A stretch of DNA of 64,000 nt. Origin: Erysipelotrichaceae bacterium (lineage in GTDB: Bacteria; Bacillota_I; Bacilli_A; Erysipelotrichales; Erysipelotrichaceae). The notes beneath the pieces were generated by a model that had not been told where the DNA came from, ran no database searches, and worked only from the letters and a program-made list of their open reading frames with translations. Of the stretch, positions 50,695-59,910 are shown piece after piece. Where the stretch lies: assembly GCA_017533785.1 (NCBI GenBank), contig JAFWII010000002.1, positions 1-64,000 on the forward strand. The letters are read 5' to 3'. Made by a program: the position numbers and the translations under genes. The number at the start of each line of letters is the position of its first letter. Within the stretch, counting starts at the first letter, position 1.

Positions 50695-51126
50695 TCATTC
50701 CATCGCGATCAGTTCCGCGCGTTTGATGTTTTTCAGGCGTTTCAGATCGCCGATCAGGTCGTGCAGGTCGCGGTGCATCTCGGAGATATCGATGGTGATC
50801 GAAATGTTGGCGAGACCGTTGACCGGCACGTTCTGGTTGATGGTGACGATATTGACCGGGTAGGAAGTCAGGACCTGAAGGACCTTCAAAAGACTCCCCT
50901 TCTGGTCTTCGAGGATCAGCGAAAGACTGGCCTTGCGGACATTCTTGTCTTCAAACTCATAGACGGCATCCTTGTATTTATAATAGGTGCCGCGGGAGAT
51001 CCCGGTCTGCTTGCAGGCAGTCGAGATATCCCTGACCGCGCCGGAATGCAGGAGCTTGCGCACCTCGATGACCTTCTCCAGCTGTTCGGAGAGGATGCTG
51101 CTGGATACGATGTAATACTTATTCAT
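50695..51126 (-). CDS. UPF0735 ACT-domain protein, probable threonine-operon regulator
   Basis: 143 residues. An N-terminal helix-turn-helix (EVRKLLHSGAVRDISTACKQTGISRGTYYKYKDAVYEF near 22-59) is followed by an ACT domain (ASLSLILEDQKGSLLKVLQVLTSYPVNIVTINQNVPVNGLANI in outline). UPF0735 members include B. subtilis PheB, which to my recollection was renamed ThrR as a regulator of hom-thrCB. Its place after thrC-thrB fits such a role. It overlaps the thrB end by eight bases; AAGGAG lies 12 bases before the ATG, a long gap. Confidence 0.87.
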   Translation of the reverse strand: MNKYYIVSSSILSEQLEKVIEVRKLLHSGAVRDISTACKQTGISRGTYYKYKDAVYEFEDKNVRKASLSLILEDQKGSLLKVLQVLTSYPVNIVTINQNVPVNGLANISITIDISEMHRDLHDLIGDLKRLKNIKRAELIAME

Positions 51127-51991
51127 GTTCGATCTTCGCTCCTTCACTGTTCAAAGCGGCTTTGCGGACAGTCAGATCCGGCCTCCGCTCCCCGAGGACT
51201 GCGATCAGCTGATCGCGTCTGGTTTCGGAAAAGGACACGGCAGCCAGCGTGCTGCCGCTGCCGGAGATCCAGAACGGCATGCCGAGTTCCTGACAGCAGC
51301 CGTATACAAAGTCGTGGTCCGGGATCAGAGTGCGCCGGTAGGGTTCGTGCAGGACGTCTTTCAGTGATGCCGCCAGGAGAGCGTCATCACCCTGTTCCAA
51401 AGCTTTCGCGAACTTCAGCGCCTGGAATACCTGTCCGGCGGCATCTTTGTGCGGGATCACTTCCGGCAGGATCTTTCTTGCCTTTTCGGTCTCGATCGGA
51501 TAATCCGGGATGCACAGAGCGAGATAGAATTCCGGGCTCTGCAGCGTATAGTGCTCAACGCTTTCTCCGTCAAAGGAACTCAGTACGACACCGCCGTAAA
51601 ATGCCGGGGCAAGATTGTCCGGATGACCCTCAAGATCGCAGGCGAGTTTCAGGCATTCCTCTTTGGAAAACGGAGAGGCAAACCACTCATTGGCTGCCAG
51701 CACGCCGGCTGTGATACAGGCGGCACTGGAACCGAGACCGCGCTTGAGCGGAATGTCGCTGCCGATCAGAAGATGAAACGGCGGTATTTCTTTATTCAAG
51801 GCGTCGCAGACATGGCGGAAGGCACGGACGACGAGATTGTCCGCTCCCCGGTATTCTTCAGGACAGCCTTCGATCTGCAGAACAGGCGAAGCGGAGAAAC
51901 GGAAACAGGCCTGCCAGTCCAAAGCAACCCCCAGACAGTCATAGCCGATGCCGAGGTTGGCGCTCGTCGCCGGTACACGGATCGTAATCAT
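51119..51991 (-). CDS. thrB: Homoserine kinase ThrB
   Basis: 290 residues, GHMP kinase family. MITIRVPATSANLGIGYDCLG at the N-terminus, the ATP loop PLKRGLGSSAACITAG near 88-103, and a C-terminal WISGSGSTLAAVS. It phosphorylates homoserine for ThrC. It overlaps thrC by four bases and the ACT regulator gene by eight bases. Confidence 0.95.
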   Translation of the reverse strand: MITIRVPATSANLGIGYDCLGVALDWQACFRFSASPVLQIEGCPEEYRGADNLVVRAFRHVCDALNKEIPPFHLLIGSDIPLKRGLGSSAACITAGVLAANEWFASPFSKEECLKLACDLEGHPDNLAPAFYGGVVLSSFDGESVEHYTLQSPEFYLALCIPDYPIETEKARKILPEVIPHKDAAGQVFQALKFAKALEQGDDALLAASLKDVLHEPYRRTLIPDHDFVYGCCQELGMPFWISGSGSTLAAVSFSETRRDQLIAVLGERRPDLTVRKAALNSEGAKIEHE

Positions 51992-53454
51992 AAAGCGTGT
52001 TCCTCCAGATACTCTTCGATGCTCTGTTTCACATCTTCCTTCGCGATCGCTTTATTGAAGCGCACAGGCAGTTCCTGCAGCCGGGAGATCGCTTCCGGCG
52101 CTTTCTTCCCGCAGTATTCCTCAAGCAGATGCAGATTGCTGAATTCTTCTTCACTTACTTCTTTTCCCAGCGCTTTCAGGACGTAAGCCGGGAACTTGAA
52201 AGGCGAGGCAGTCGCCAGAGTGACGATCACACCTTCTTCCAGATATTTTTCCGCCGCCGCATAGCCGACCGCGGAATGCGGATCAAGCAGATAGCCGGTC
52301 GTTTCGTAGACCCGGCGGATGGCAGCCGAAGTCTCCTCATCGCTGAAACACTCCGCCGTGAACAGTTCCTGCAACTTCTTCAGCATCTCTTCGGAGATGC
52401 GGTAGGAGCCTTTTTCCTTCAGTTCGCGCATATAGCCCGCAGTCTCTTCGTTGTTTCGGCCGCTGAGATAATAGAGCAGGCGCTCCAGATTGCTGGAGAT
52501 CAGGATATCCATGCTGGGAGAGATGGTCTTATAGAACGGACGTCCGGCATCGTAGACACCGGTCCGGATGAAATCAGTCAGGACGTTGTTGGCATTGGAA
52601 GCGACGATAAAGCGCTTTACCGGCAGGCCCATGCAGTAAGCGTAATAGCCGGCCAGCACGTCGCCGAAATTGCCGCTGGGGACGCTGAAGAGGATCTTCT
52701 CCCCTTCTTTGATGCAGCCTTCCCTTACGAGTTTGCGGTAGGTGTCGAAATAATAGACGATCTGCGGGGTCAGACGGCCAATGTTGATCGAATTGGCGGA
52801 AGTCAGACGGATCTTTCTCTTCGCAAGTTCTTCCCGGAACTTCTGATCTGCAAATACTTTCTTGACCGCGGTCTGGGCGTCGTCGAAGTTTCCCTTAAGC
52901 CCGTAGACAGACACGTTGTTTCCCTGCTGGGTCGTCATCTGCAGTTCCTGAATGCGGGAGGTCCCGTCCTTGGGATAGTAGACGAGGATATCGGTGTTCG
53001 GCACGTCCGCAAAACCGGCCAGTGCTGCCTTTCCGGTATCGCCGCTCGTCGCCGTCAGGATCAGGGCCCGTTCCTCTTTTTTCAGCGCGCAGCCGAGCAG
53101 ATGCGGCAGCAGCGTCAGGGCGACATCCTTGAAAGCGGAAGTCGGACCGTGAAAAAGCTCAAGCACATGGAGCGGACCGACTTTGACGAGACGAACGGTC
53201 TCCGGGACAGCGAAGCGGTCATAGGCCTGTCCGATCACATCTTTCAGCATTTTTTCCGGGATGCCGTCAAAAAAGCGGGACAGCACTTCATAGGCGCACT
53301 GCCGGTAATCCATCCCGATGAGCGCATGCAGATCGAGCTCCTTTTCCTGCAGTTTCCGGTCCACGTACAGACCGCCGTCTTCGGCGCTTCCCTTTAAAAG
53401 CGCTTCGAATTCGTCACACTGCAGACGTGAACTGCGGGTCGATTCATACAGCAT
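51988..53454 (-). CDS. thrC: Threonine synthase ThrC
   Basis: 488 residues, PLP fold-type II, long (E. coli/fungal-type) form. The PLP Lys is in HGPTSAFKDVALTL near 102-115; the phosphate-binding loop is TATSGDTGKAAL; SANSINIGRL is also conserved. It converts O-phosphohomoserine to threonine. I start at 53454 (MLYESTRSS) because GGGAGGG lies six bases upstream. The frame is open for 21 codons upstream but that part covers the promoter. Confidence 0.94.
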   Translation of the reverse strand: MLYESTRSSRLQCDEFEALLKGSAEDGGLYVDRKLQEKELDLHALIGMDYRQCAYEVLSRFFDGIPEKMLKDVIGQAYDRFAVPETVRLVKVGPLHVLELFHGPTSAFKDVALTLLPHLLGCALKKEERALILTATSGDTGKAALAGFADVPNTDILVYYPKDGTSRIQELQMTTQQGNNVSVYGLKGNFDDAQTAVKKVFADQKFREELAKRKIRLTSANSINIGRLTPQIVYYFDTYRKLVREGCIKEGEKILFSVPSGNFGDVLAGYYAYCMGLPVKRFIVASNANNVLTDFIRTGVYDAGRPFYKTISPSMDILISSNLERLLYYLSGRNNEETAGYMRELKEKGSYRISEEMLKKLQELFTAECFSDEETSAAIRRVYETTGYLLDPHSAVGYAAAEKYLEEGVIVTLATASPFKFPAYVLKALGKEVSEEEFSNLHLLEEYCGKKAPEAISRLQELPVRFNKAIAKEDVKQSIEEYLEEHAL

Positions 53455-53469
53455 CGTCATCCCTCCCCA

Positions 53470-53498
53470 TTGAAAACCTCTACTAGACATGATACAAT
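53470..53498 (+). promoter_or_regulatory. hom-lysC-asd promoter
   Basis: TTGAAA (53470-53475), a 17-base spacer and TACAAT (53493-53498); start near 53505. Its -10 box overlaps the -10 box of the opposed thrC promoter. Confidence 0.75.
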
Positions 53499-53517
53499 GT
53501 GCAAGATTAATATACAA
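53489..53517 (-). promoter_or_regulatory. thrC-thrB promoter
   Basis: On the minus strand TTGTAT (53512-53517), a 17-base spacer and TATCAT (53489-53494); start near 53482. It overlaps the hom promoter, so only one polymerase can bind at a time. Confidence 0.65.
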
Positions 53518-53548
53518 GTGTTTTTATTTTGTGAACAGAGAGGGAATT

Positions 53549-54658
53549 ATGAAAACTGCTGTCTTCGGTTATGGTACAGTCGGAAAAGGCATCGAGAAAC
53601 TGCTCGCTAAGGATCCGCATCTGGAGATCAAATATGTCTTTGTCCGCAAGGAAAAGGAAAAGCTGCCCTATCTGACCAATGATCTTGACGGGATCCTGAA
53701 CGATCCTGAGGTCGGGATCGTTTTCGAATGCCTGAGCGGGACCGATCCGGCGGATACGGTCATCCGCAAGGCTCTGCAAAACGGAAAACACGTGATCTCC
53801 GCCAACAAGATGGTGCTGGCGCAGCATCTTGCCGAATATATCAGACTTGCCGAAACGCATCACGGCACGCTGCAGATCGAAGCCTCGGTCGCAGCCGGCA
53901 TTCCCTTCATCGACGCTTTGCTGAAGATCCGCCGCTTCGAGCCGGTCCGCGGTTTCGAAGGCATCTTCAACGGCACGACCAACTATATGCTGAACCGGAT
54001 GAGTGAAAACGGACTGAGCTATGCCGAAGCGCTGAAAGAAGCGCAGGATCTCCATTATGCCGAACGCGATCCCTCGAGCGACGTCGGCGGCTATGACGCG
54101 ATGTACAAAGCCGTTCTGGCGAGCCAGCTCGCCTACCGGGCAGTCTCCGTCCGCGCATTGCGGGAAGGCATCGAAGCGCTGCTGCCGGAAGACTTTGCAC
54201 TGGCGCACATCAACGGAAAGAAGATCAAACTGCTGGTCAGTTCAGTCTCTGAGGAAGACCGTTACGCGGCTGCCGTATGCCCCTGTTTTCTGCCGGAAGA
54301 AAGCTATCTCGCCAATACCCCGCAGAAACTAAACGCCCAGCTGATCTATGGTGACAGTTTCGGAACGCTCGGCTATTACGGACCGGGTGCCGGAATGACC
54401 GAAACGGCGCAGGCCATGATCCAGGACGCCTATGACGTGATCGAAGAACGCGTCCGCCCGATCGTTCTTGACCGGGACATGCGTTTCGATCCGAATCTGA
54501 TCAAAAGCGACTGGATCTGCCGAACTACCCTGCTCATCAATGAGGAGAAACTTGCAGAAAACTGTTATCTGTTCAAAGACCGTACCCTGGAAATATTCGA
54601 AGAATTCACGAAGCTGCGTGAACAGGATCCGCAGCTGATGTTCGCGAGGTGGAAATAA
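53549..54658 (+). CDS. hom: Homoserine dehydrogenase Hom, without an ACT domain
   Basis: 369 residues. Rossmann start AVFGYGTVGKGI at 4-15; SANKMVLAQH near 91; the family core GFEGIFNGTTNYMLNRM near 139-155, and EAQDLHYAERDPSSDVGGYDA near 169-189, which contains the catalytic Lys/Glu/Asp region. It reduces aspartate semialdehyde to homoserine. The usual C-terminal ACT domain of B. subtilis Hom is missing; the last 70 residues are unlike ACT. So threonine feedback may work through LysC or the ACT regulator. Start supported by GAGAGGG before ATG. Confidence 0.93.
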   Translation: MKTAVFGYGTVGKGIEKLLAKDPHLEIKYVFVRKEKEKLPYLTNDLDGILNDPEVGIVFECLSGTDPADTVIRKALQNGKHVISANKMVLAQHLAEYIRLAETHHGTLQIEASVAAGIPFIDALLKIRRFEPVRGFEGIFNGTTNYMLNRMSENGLSYAEALKEAQDLHYAERDPSSDVGGYDAMYKAVLASQLAYRAVSVRALREGIEALLPEDFALAHINGKKIKLLVSSVSEEDRYAAAVCPCFLPEESYLANTPQKLNAQLIYGDSFGTLGYYGPGAGMTETAQAMIQDAYDVIEERVRPIVLDRDMRFDPNLIKSDWICRTTLLINEEKLAENCYLFKDRTLEIFEEFTKLREQDPQLMFARWK

Positions 54659-55975
54659 ATGATCAAGATCTCCAAATTCGGCGGCTCCTCCGTTGCCGAT
54701 TCCAAACAGTTCGAAAAGGTCCGCGCCATCGTGCAGAGCGATCCGGACCGCCGCTATATCGTCGTCAGCGCGCCGGGCAGACTCGGCAGCGAAAGCTCCA
54801 AGATCACTGACCTTCTCTATCTGCTGGACGCGCACCGCCAGTATCATGTCGACGCTTCAGTTCTGACAAAGATGATCGCTGACCGCTACAGCGAGATCCG
54901 CAGCGCCCTGCAGATCGCCTATCCGGTCGAAGAGGAACTGCAGGAATTCTTCTCCTGCTATACAAAGATGAATCAGGCGGAGATCGTCTCCCGCGGCGAA
55001 TACTACTGCGCGAAACTGATGGCTTCCTACCTCGGCTATGACTTTGTCGACGCCAAAGATGTCATCCGTTTCAATCACGACAAGACCGTCGATTTCGAAA
55101 AGACGGCGGAAGCGCTGAACACCCAACTGATCCAGCATCCCCGCTTCGTTTTTCCGGGATTTTACGGAGCCGATGAGAACGGAAGGATCATCCTCTTTCC
55201 GCGCGGAGGAGGAGATATCAGCGGTGCCGTCCTGGCCCGCTGCCTGAACGCGGACGTCTACGAAAACTGGACCGATGTCTCCGGCTTCCTGACCGCCGAT
55301 CCGCGGATCGTCGAGGATCCCAAGCCGATCACGCACATCACCTATCCCGAACTGCGGGAGCTTTCCTACATGGGTGCCGGCGTACTGAACGAGGAAACGA
55401 TCTTCCCGGTCCGTGATTCCAATATCCCGATCCACATCCTGAACACCAACCGTCCGCAGGATCCGGGCACGATCATCCAGGAACGGATCGATGAAAAAGG
55501 CCCGCCGGTCACCGGCATCGCCGGCAAGCGGGGCTTCACCTCGATCTTTATCTATAAGCACAATATGTCCGGAGAGATCGGCTACATCCGCAAGGTCCTC
55601 TCCGTCTTCGAGAAATACGGCATCAGCATCGAGCACATCCCGACCGGGATCGATTCTTTCAACCTCGTCGTCAACGACAAAGATGTGGAGGAAGATCTCT
55701 ACGCGATCCTCTCTGAGATCCGTCAGCAGTTCGAGCCGGATGAGATCCGGGCGGAAAGCGGTCTGGCGATGGTCTCGACTGTCGGCCGCAGCATGTCTAA
55801 TACCCCGGGCGTCAGCGGAAAACTCTTCTCCGCCCTCGGCGCCAACGACGTCAACATCAAGATGATCGCCCAGAACTCCGACGAGATCAACATCACGATC
55901 TGCGTGGAGGACCGGGATTTCAAAAAGACCATCCGGATCATTTACGATACCTTTATCAGGGAGAACGAAAAATGA
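54659..55975 (+). CDS. lysC: Aspartate kinase LysC
   Basis: 438 residues. N-terminal KFGGSSVADSKQFEKV at 6-21 is the kinase signature; catalytic Lys in KFGG, and RGGGDISGAVLARCLNADVYENWTDVSG near 182-209 are conserved. Two ACT domains at the C-terminus (TSIFIYKHNMSGEIGYIRKVLSVFEKYGI in part; GLAMVSTVGRSMSNTPGVSGKLFSALG) imply feedback control. It makes aspartyl phosphate. It starts directly after the hom stop (54658/54659) and overlaps asd by four bases. Confidence 0.95.
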   Translation: MIKISKFGGSSVADSKQFEKVRAIVQSDPDRRYIVVSAPGRLGSESSKITDLLYLLDAHRQYHVDASVLTKMIADRYSEIRSALQIAYPVEEELQEFFSCYTKMNQAEIVSRGEYYCAKLMASYLGYDFVDAKDVIRFNHDKTVDFEKTAEALNTQLIQHPRFVFPGFYGADENGRIILFPRGGGDISGAVLARCLNADVYENWTDVSGFLTADPRIVEDPKPITHITYPELRELSYMGAGVLNEETIFPVRDSNIPIHILNTNRPQDPGTIIQERIDEKGPPVTGIAGKRGFTSIFIYKHNMSGEIGYIRKVLSVFEKYGISIEHIPTGIDSFNLVVNDKDVEEDLYAILSEIRQQFEPDEIRAESGLAMVSTVGRSMSNTPGVSGKLFSALGANDVNIKMIAQNSDEINITICVEDRDFKKTIRIIYDTFIRENEK

Positions 55976-56958
55976 AGATCGCAGTAGCAGGCGCGACCGG
56001 CGCAGTCGGTCAGCAGATGATCATGTGTCTCGAGGAACGGCTGCCGGACGCGGAAGTCAAAGCCCTGGCTTCGCTCCGCTCCGCCGGCAAGGTCCTCGAA
56101 TTCAAAAAGAAATATGTCGTGGAAGAGCTCACCGAACACAGTTTTGACGACGTCGACTATGTCCTCGGAGCGACCGAGAACCCCATCACGGCGCAGTGGG
56201 CGCCGCTGGCGGTAAAAGCCGGCGCGGTCGTGATCGACAATTCCAGTCTTTACCGTCTCGATGAGGATGTTCCGCTGGTCATTCCCGAGATCAACCCGGA
56301 AGATATCCGTACACATCACGGGATCATTTCCAATCCCAACTGTGCGACGATCATCGCCCTGGTCGCCGTCAACGCGCTGCACCGGCGCTGGCACGTCGAA
56401 CGGATGATCGTCAGCACCTATCAGGCTGTTTCCGGAGCCGGTCTGCAGGGCATCCGCGACCTGGAGAACCAGATCAAAGATCCCAGCATTCCTTCCGTCG
56501 CCTTCCCCCACCCGATCGCCTACAACCTGATCCCGCAGATCGGCGGTTTCGATGCGGAGGGCTATTCAAGCGAGGAGCGCAAGATGCAGAACGAAGGCCG
56601 GAAGATCTGGCATCATGAAAAACTGCTGGTCAACTGCACCTGCGTGCGGGTCCCGACGATGCGCAGCCACTGCGAATCGATCACTCTTCAGTTCCGTGAC
56701 AGACCGGATCTGGAGGAGGCAAGGGAACTTTTGAAAAAGGCGGAGGGCGTTGTCTATGCCGACGCACCGAGTGAACATCTCTATCCGACGCCGCTGATGA
56801 CTTCCGATCAGGATCTCGTCTATGTCGGCCGGCTGCGCGAGGATATCAGCGATCCCCTGAAACACAGCCTCGTGCTCTTCTGCTCGGGTGACCAGATCCG
56901 CAAAGGCGCCGCCACCAATACCGTGCAGATCCTCGAAAGACTGCTGGCGGAGAAATAG
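55972..56958 (+). CDS. asd: Aspartate-semialdehyde dehydrogenase Asd
   Basis: 328 residues. NADP loop VAGATGAVGQQM near 4-15; DNSSLYRLDEDVPLVIPEIN; catalytic Cys in ISNPNCATI near 119-127; active-site QAVSGAGLQG near 149; His in MRSHCESI. Makes aspartate semialdehyde for homoserine, lysine and threonine. Last gene of hom-lysC-asd. Expected size. Confidence 0.95.
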   Translation: MKIAVAGATGAVGQQMIMCLEERLPDAEVKALASLRSAGKVLEFKKKYVVEELTEHSFDDVDYVLGATENPITAQWAPLAVKAGAVVIDNSSLYRLDEDVPLVIPEINPEDIRTHHGIISNPNCATIIALVAVNALHRRWHVERMIVSTYQAVSGAGLQGIRDLENQIKDPSIPSVAFPHPIAYNLIPQIGGFDAEGYSSEERKMQNEGRKIWHHEKLLVNCTCVRVPTMRSHCESITLQFRDRPDLEEARELLKKAEGVVYADAPSEHLYPTPLMTSDQDLVYVGRLREDISDPLKHSLVLFCSGDQIRKGAATNTVQILERLLAEK

Positions 56959-56982
56959 AAAAAAACCTGCAGCTTTTTTCAT
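56959..56982. terminator. Weak A/T hairpin between asd and the AlkD-like gene
   Basis: A run of A, the core CTGCAG, then a run of T. An A-T stem of about six pairs could act as a weak bidirectional terminator between the convergent genes. The pairing is poor. Confidence 0.3.
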
Positions 56983-56985
56983 TCG

Positions 56986-57675
56986 TCATTTTTTCCGGCG
57001 CAGAGAACGCAGCGCTTCTTTCTGTTCCGGTGTGATACGATAGCTTTCGACCGCCTTCTGGATCGTCTTGTTGTGGGTCCAGAGCGGAAGCCGCTGCTGC
57101 ACGATATACGGCAGCGCGGCGTCATACTGTTTCGCCAGAGCGGTCGCAAAATACCACGCTATCATCATTCGGATATAATATTCTTCCCGGTCGATCGACG
57201 CCACTTCTTCGAGATACTCCGGCTGAAACTGTTCATCCAGGAAATAGCGCATCCGCATCCCGATCCCGAAGCGCACCGTATAGGGATGTTCGTCCCGGAT
57301 CCAGCGGCGGATGCAGGCATCCAGCTCCGGGAGATGCTTCGCGAACACCTTGGGCGAAAACTGGTCGCAGGTCGCCCAGTTATCGATATAAGGCAGAAAG
57401 CATTCCGTTTCTTCAAGGCAGCGGTCAAAGTCGCGTATCCCGGAAACGATGAAGGCATGTAGCTGATTCTCGTCAAAATAGAAATGCGGCAGATCGTTCA
57501 GGAACTCCCCGATATCCTCCCGTCTGCCGAGGTCTCTGGCATAACGGCGCAGTTCTGGTGTGCGCACCCCAATGAAGATCTGCTCATCGCAGCCCGGGAC
57601 CAGTGGTGCCTGAAAATCCCGGTATGCCGGGTCCTGCAGTCTGAACAGTCCTTCCCTTATCTCTTCTGTGATCAT
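56986..57675 (-). CDS. DNA alkylation repair (AlkD-like HEAT-repeat) protein
   Basis: 229 residues, all-helical. It matches the DNA alkylation repair family: GVRTPELRRYARDLGRR near 37-53, NWATCDQFSPKVFAKH near 98-113 and YYIRMMIAWYFATALAKQYDAALPYI near 165-190, with the conserved Trp and Asp pair in NWATCD, the region that in AlkD holds the catalytic Asp. It may excise N3- or N7-alkyl purines. GGGAGGCGG lies just before ATG. Divergent from the 5'-nucleotidase gene. Confidence 0.87.
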   Translation of the reverse strand: MITEEIREGLFRLQDPAYRDFQAPLVPGCDEQIFIGVRTPELRRYARDLGRREDIGEFLNDLPHFYFDENQLHAFIVSGIRDFDRCLEETECFLPYIDNWATCDQFSPKVFAKHLPELDACIRRWIRDEHPYTVRFGIGMRMRYFLDEQFQPEYLEEVASIDREEYYIRMMIAWYFATALAKQYDAALPYIVQQRLPLWTHNKTIQKAVESYRITPEQKEALRSLRRKK

Positions 57676-57784
57676 CTCTCCGCCTCCCGCAGTATGCCTG
57701 CGTTCTTTCTGAATCTATTGTAAAATAAGATCGAAGAACGAGACAGTGTTTTCCAGGATACGGACACTTAGAAAGGATCATCTT

Positions 57785-59245
57785 ATGGCTATTGTAAAAC
57801 TGACCCTTCTGCATTCCAACGATATGCACGGTGCCTTTCTTCCGAAAGAGATAAGCGGCAAGCAGTCCGCCGGTCTTCCCCTGCTTTCCGGCTATGTCAA
57901 AAAAGCCCGTAAGGAGGAGGAAAACGTCGTTTATGCGATCGCCGGCGACATGTTCCGGGGTTCGATCATCGACTCCGAATATCTCGGCCTCTCGACGATC
58001 GATCTTGTCAACGTCCTTGAACCGGATGTCGCGACCCTGGGCAACCACGAAGTCGACTACGGGATCGCTCATCTGCTGTTTCTGGAGAAGTGCGCCAAGT
58101 TCCCGATCATCTGCGCGAATATCTTCGTCACCCTGAACAATACCCGTCTGTTCACCCCCTACCTCAATGTCGAAATCGGCGGTCTGCGGATCCTGTTCAT
58201 CGGCATCCTGACTGAGGAAGTGCTGGCGTCGACCAGGACCGAAAAAGTCATCGGCACCTTTATCGACATCGATGAGGCAGTCCGCGAAGTCGGCGTGATC
58301 TGCGACAACTACCGCACCAAGGATACCAACCTGACCGTTCTGCTGACGCACATCGGCATCGAAAAAGACAAGGAACTCGCTTCCAAACTGAATCCGGATT
58401 TCGGCGTCGATCTGATCATCGGCGGCCATTCCCATACCTTCATGGCGGAACCGGAAGTCGTCAACGACATCCCGATCGTCCAGGCCGGCACCGGCACCGG
58501 GATCATCGGCCGTTTTGATATCCTTTACGATACCCTTACCCACGAGATCAACGATCTGAAATGGCAGTGCGTGCCGATCAACGAAGACACCGCGGAAGCC
58601 GATCCGATCATGGAGGAGATCCTTGAGGGCTACCGCAGCGAGACAGACAAGAAATACAAACGGGTGGTCACCCGGCTGGCACGAAAGCTCACCCACCCCG
58701 CCCGCAATCAGGAGACCGAGCTCGGCAATCTCTACGCGGACATGCTGCAGGTCGACAGCAGTTTCGACATCATGCTGATGGGCTCAGGGTCGATCCGCAA
58801 GGAGGAATTCGGCCCGATCGTCGAATACCAGGACATGCTGGAAAACACCCCGTTTGACGACCTTCTGTGGATGCTGAAAGTCAGCGGCGCCCAGTTCCGG
58901 AAGATGGTGAAGTTCATCCTCCGCGATGAAGCCTGGGAGGGACACACCGAGTTCTATCAGTTCTCCAAAGGCGTCCATATCGTTTACCGCAAATCCACCC
59001 GTATGCTCGAAAAACTGGAGTATAACGGCGAACCGGTCCGCGACGATCAGGAAATTCTGATCGCGCTGCAGAACTACCACTACAAGAACTTCGACGAGTT
59101 CTTCGGTCTGCCCCTGGCGGAAGTCTGCCGCAATATGAAGCCGCGGGTCATCGCGACCTCCGTCAACAACATCTTCGAAGAATATTTCTCCACCCATCAG
59201 GGCCTCGATGCCCAGGTGGAGGGCAGGATCACCATCCTGGAATAG
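57785..59245 (+). CDS. Cytoplasmic 5'-nucleotidase/UDP-sugar hydrolase family (YunD-like)
   Basis: 486 residues. Metallophosphoesterase domain: LLHSNDMHGAF near 7-17, AGDMFRGS near 56-63, GNHEVDYG near 86-93, GGHSHT near 212. A C-terminal 5'-nucleotidase domain (about 310-480) supplies the substrate site. No signal peptide, unlike secreted UshA-type enzymes; this matches B. subtilis YunD. Hydrolyses nucleotides or UDP-sugars; substrate not settled. I start at 57785 because AAAGGA lies seven bases upstream. Confidence 0.9.
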   Translation: MAIVKLTLLHSNDMHGAFLPKEISGKQSAGLPLLSGYVKKARKEEENVVYAIAGDMFRGSIIDSEYLGLSTIDLVNVLEPDVATLGNHEVDYGIAHLLFLEKCAKFPIICANIFVTLNNTRLFTPYLNVEIGGLRILFIGILTEEVLASTRTEKVIGTFIDIDEAVREVGVICDNYRTKDTNLTVLLTHIGIEKDKELASKLNPDFGVDLIIGGHSHTFMAEPEVVNDIPIVQAGTGTGIIGRFDILYDTLTHEINDLKWQCVPINEDTAEADPIMEEILEGYRSETDKKYKRVVTRLARKLTHPARNQETELGNLYADMLQVDSSFDIMLMGSGSIRKEEFGPIVEYQDMLENTPFDDLLWMLKVSGAQFRKMVKFILRDEAWEGHTEFYQFSKGVHIVYRKSTRMLEKLEYNGEPVRDDQEILIALQNYHYKNFDEFFGLPLAEVCRNMKPRVIATSVNNIFEEYFSTHQGLDAQVEGRITILE

Positions 59246-59262
59246 AAAGAAAGGACAATACG

Positions 59263-59832
59263 ATGAAAAAGAATCTCGGCTCACTCCCGGCTGTCTATCC
59301 GATGCCGGTACTGATGATCGGAACCTATGACGAAAACGGAAAAACCGACGTCATGAACGCCGCCTGGGGACAGATCTGTGATTATGACAAGATCTTCATC
59401 TCACTGAGCGAAGACCACAAGACCTGCGCCAACTTCCTGAAGACCAAGGCCTTCACGGTCGCCCTTGCGGATGCGGACCATCTGGCGGAAGCCGACTGGT
59501 TCGGGACTGTCTCCGGCAATGATACCGAAGACAAATTCGAAAGGACCGGCATGCACGCCGAAAAGAGTGAATTCGTCAATGCCCCGGTCATCGCGGAATT
59601 CCCGCTGACCATGGAATGCGAACTGGTCCGGGTCCTGGAGACCGACGGGATCTACGGCGCGATCGGCAGGATCGTCAACGTCAAGGCGGAGGAATCGATC
59701 CTCAACGCCGAGGGAAAAGTCGATATCGGAAAGACGAACTTCGCAATGTTCGACCAGTTCAGCAACGCCTATTACGGGACCGGTGAAAAGCTCGCCAACG
59801 CCTGGGACATCGGTGTTTCCAGATTCGGCTGA
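59263..59832 (+). CDS. Flavin reductase-like FMN-binding protein
   Basis: 189 residues of the flavin reductase family. PMPVLMIGTYDENGKTDVMNAAWGQICDYDKIFISLSEDHKTCANFLKTKAFTV in outline is the split-barrel FMN site, with NAAWG and T-x-x-N-F contacts. Members reduce FMN or flavin-linked substrates with NAD(P)H. It starts 17 bases after the nucleotidase gene with GAAAGGA upstream, so the two are cotranscribed. Confidence 0.88.
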   Translation: MKKNLGSLPAVYPMPVLMIGTYDENGKTDVMNAAWGQICDYDKIFISLSEDHKTCANFLKTKAFTVALADADHLAEADWFGTVSGNDTEDKFERTGMHAEKSEFVNAPVIAEFPLTMECELVRVLETDGIYGAIGRIVNVKAEESILNAEGKVDIGKTNFAMFDQFSNAYYGTGEKLANAWDIGVSRFG

Positions 59833-59856
59833 GCCCAACCGTCAAAGTTCGAACGG

Positions 59857-59880
59857 CAGACGCGCACAGCGTCTGTTTTT
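59857..59880 (+). terminator. Terminator after the flavin reductase gene
   Basis: CAGACGC-gcaca-GCGTCTG followed by five T residues, 25 bases past the stop. Confidence 0.82.
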
Positions 59881-59895
59881 CAACTGTGAACGGAC

Positions 59896-59910
59896 TATAA
59901 TAGAGGTATG
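59896..59910 (+). promoter_or_regulatory. -10 box six bases before ATG, possible leaderless start
   Basis: Consensus TATAAT (59896-59901), agaggt, then ATG (59908). AGAGGT abuts the ATG with no spacing, so it cannot act as a normal Shine-Dalgarno. The terminator just upstream shows that this is a new transcript. Confidence 0.6.
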
